A stretch of DNA of 11,219 nt. Source: Prevotellaceae bacterium. Lineage in GTDB: Bacteria; Bacteroidota; Bacteroidia; Bacteroidales; Bacteroidaceae. Positions 11,133 through 11,219 of this stretch are shown piece after piece. Positions within the stretch are counted from its first letter, which is position 1. Every line of letters starts with the position of its first letter. The position numbers and the translations under genes are program-made. The notes under the pieces were generated by a model. It saw nothing but the letters and a program-made list of their open reading frames with translations. It had not been told where the DNA came from and ran no database searches. The stretch lies in the NCBI GenBank assembly GCA_021204885.1, contig JAJPYP010000258.1:1-11219 (forward strand), written 5' to 3'.

Positions 11133-11219
11133 TGTCAAAACTTGAATAAAGCACTTCGGAGGCCCCGACCAAGCCTCCCCTATGAGGGGAGGTTTAGAGG
11201 GGTGGTCAAGCAAGGTCCC
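11133..11219 (+). repeat. Dispersed repeat of about 100 bp, copy 2
   Basis: This copy begins seven bases after the stop of the NahK-like kinase and runs to the window edge, so it may be incomplete. It is the inverted counterpart of 1054-1155. Its core stem is CCTCCCCT, loop ATG, AGGGGAGG at 11174-11192. Relative to the gene before it, it has the same orientation as copy 1 has to rhaA, so both sit immediately downstream of a coding region and could shape 3' ends of transcripts. The stem is not followed by a T-tract. Confidence 0.85.

Overview
The window reads as chromosomal DNA from a GC-rich member of the Bacteroidales (Bacteroides-like gut bacterium). Three things point there: upstream regions carry the Bacteroidota -7 promoter box TATCTTTG, Shine-Dalgarno sequences are weak or absent, and the minus-strand gene order rhaB-rhaA-rhaT matches the rhamnose operon known from Bacteroides thetaiotaomicron. 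Coding DNA looks roughly 55% GC by eye and the intergenic DNA is clearly more AT-rich. I cannot name the species.

Layout. (1) 1-3981, minus strand: L-rhamnose catabolism, read from rhaB (rhamnulokinase) through rhaA (rhamnose isomerase) to rhaT (rhamnose/proton symporter, cut by the left window edge). A 203-bp gap between rhaA and rhaT holds a GC-rich hairpin and one copy of a dispersed repeat of about 100 bp. (2) 3982-4163: divergent promoter region with a TATCTTTG box facing each way and a near-perfect 22-bp palindrome at the expected rhaB transcription start. (3) 4164-4613, plus strand: a small protein of the phage-associated A1S_2505 type, function unknown. (4) 4614-5239: 626 bp without a convincing gene, full of palindromes, plus a tandem array of four 23-bp units and a good Bacteroidota promoter. 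(5) 5240-11125, plus strand: a three-gene operon for a GH109-like exported glycosidase of the Gfo/Idh/MocA fold, a secreted LacZ-type GH2 beta-galactosidase and a cytoplasmic kinase strongly resembling N-acetylhexosamine 1-kinase (NahK). (6) 11133-11219: a second copy of the dispersed repeat, inverted relative to the first.

How the genes work together. Rhamnose enters through RhaT, is isomerised to rhamnulose by RhaA and phosphorylated by RhaB; the aldolase and regulator would lie beyond the left edge. In the second cluster the two exported hydrolases could remove alpha-GalNAc and beta-galactose from host glycans such as blood-group A or mucin O-glycans, and the kinase would trap the amino sugar as its 1-phosphate. 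That coupling is inferred from family membership and operon structure.

The least explained parts are the paired dispersed repeats, the rhaB palindrome, the repeat-rich 4.6-5.1 kb gap, and a NahK-like kinase in an operon with GH109 and GH2 enzymes and no SusC/SusD pair in view.
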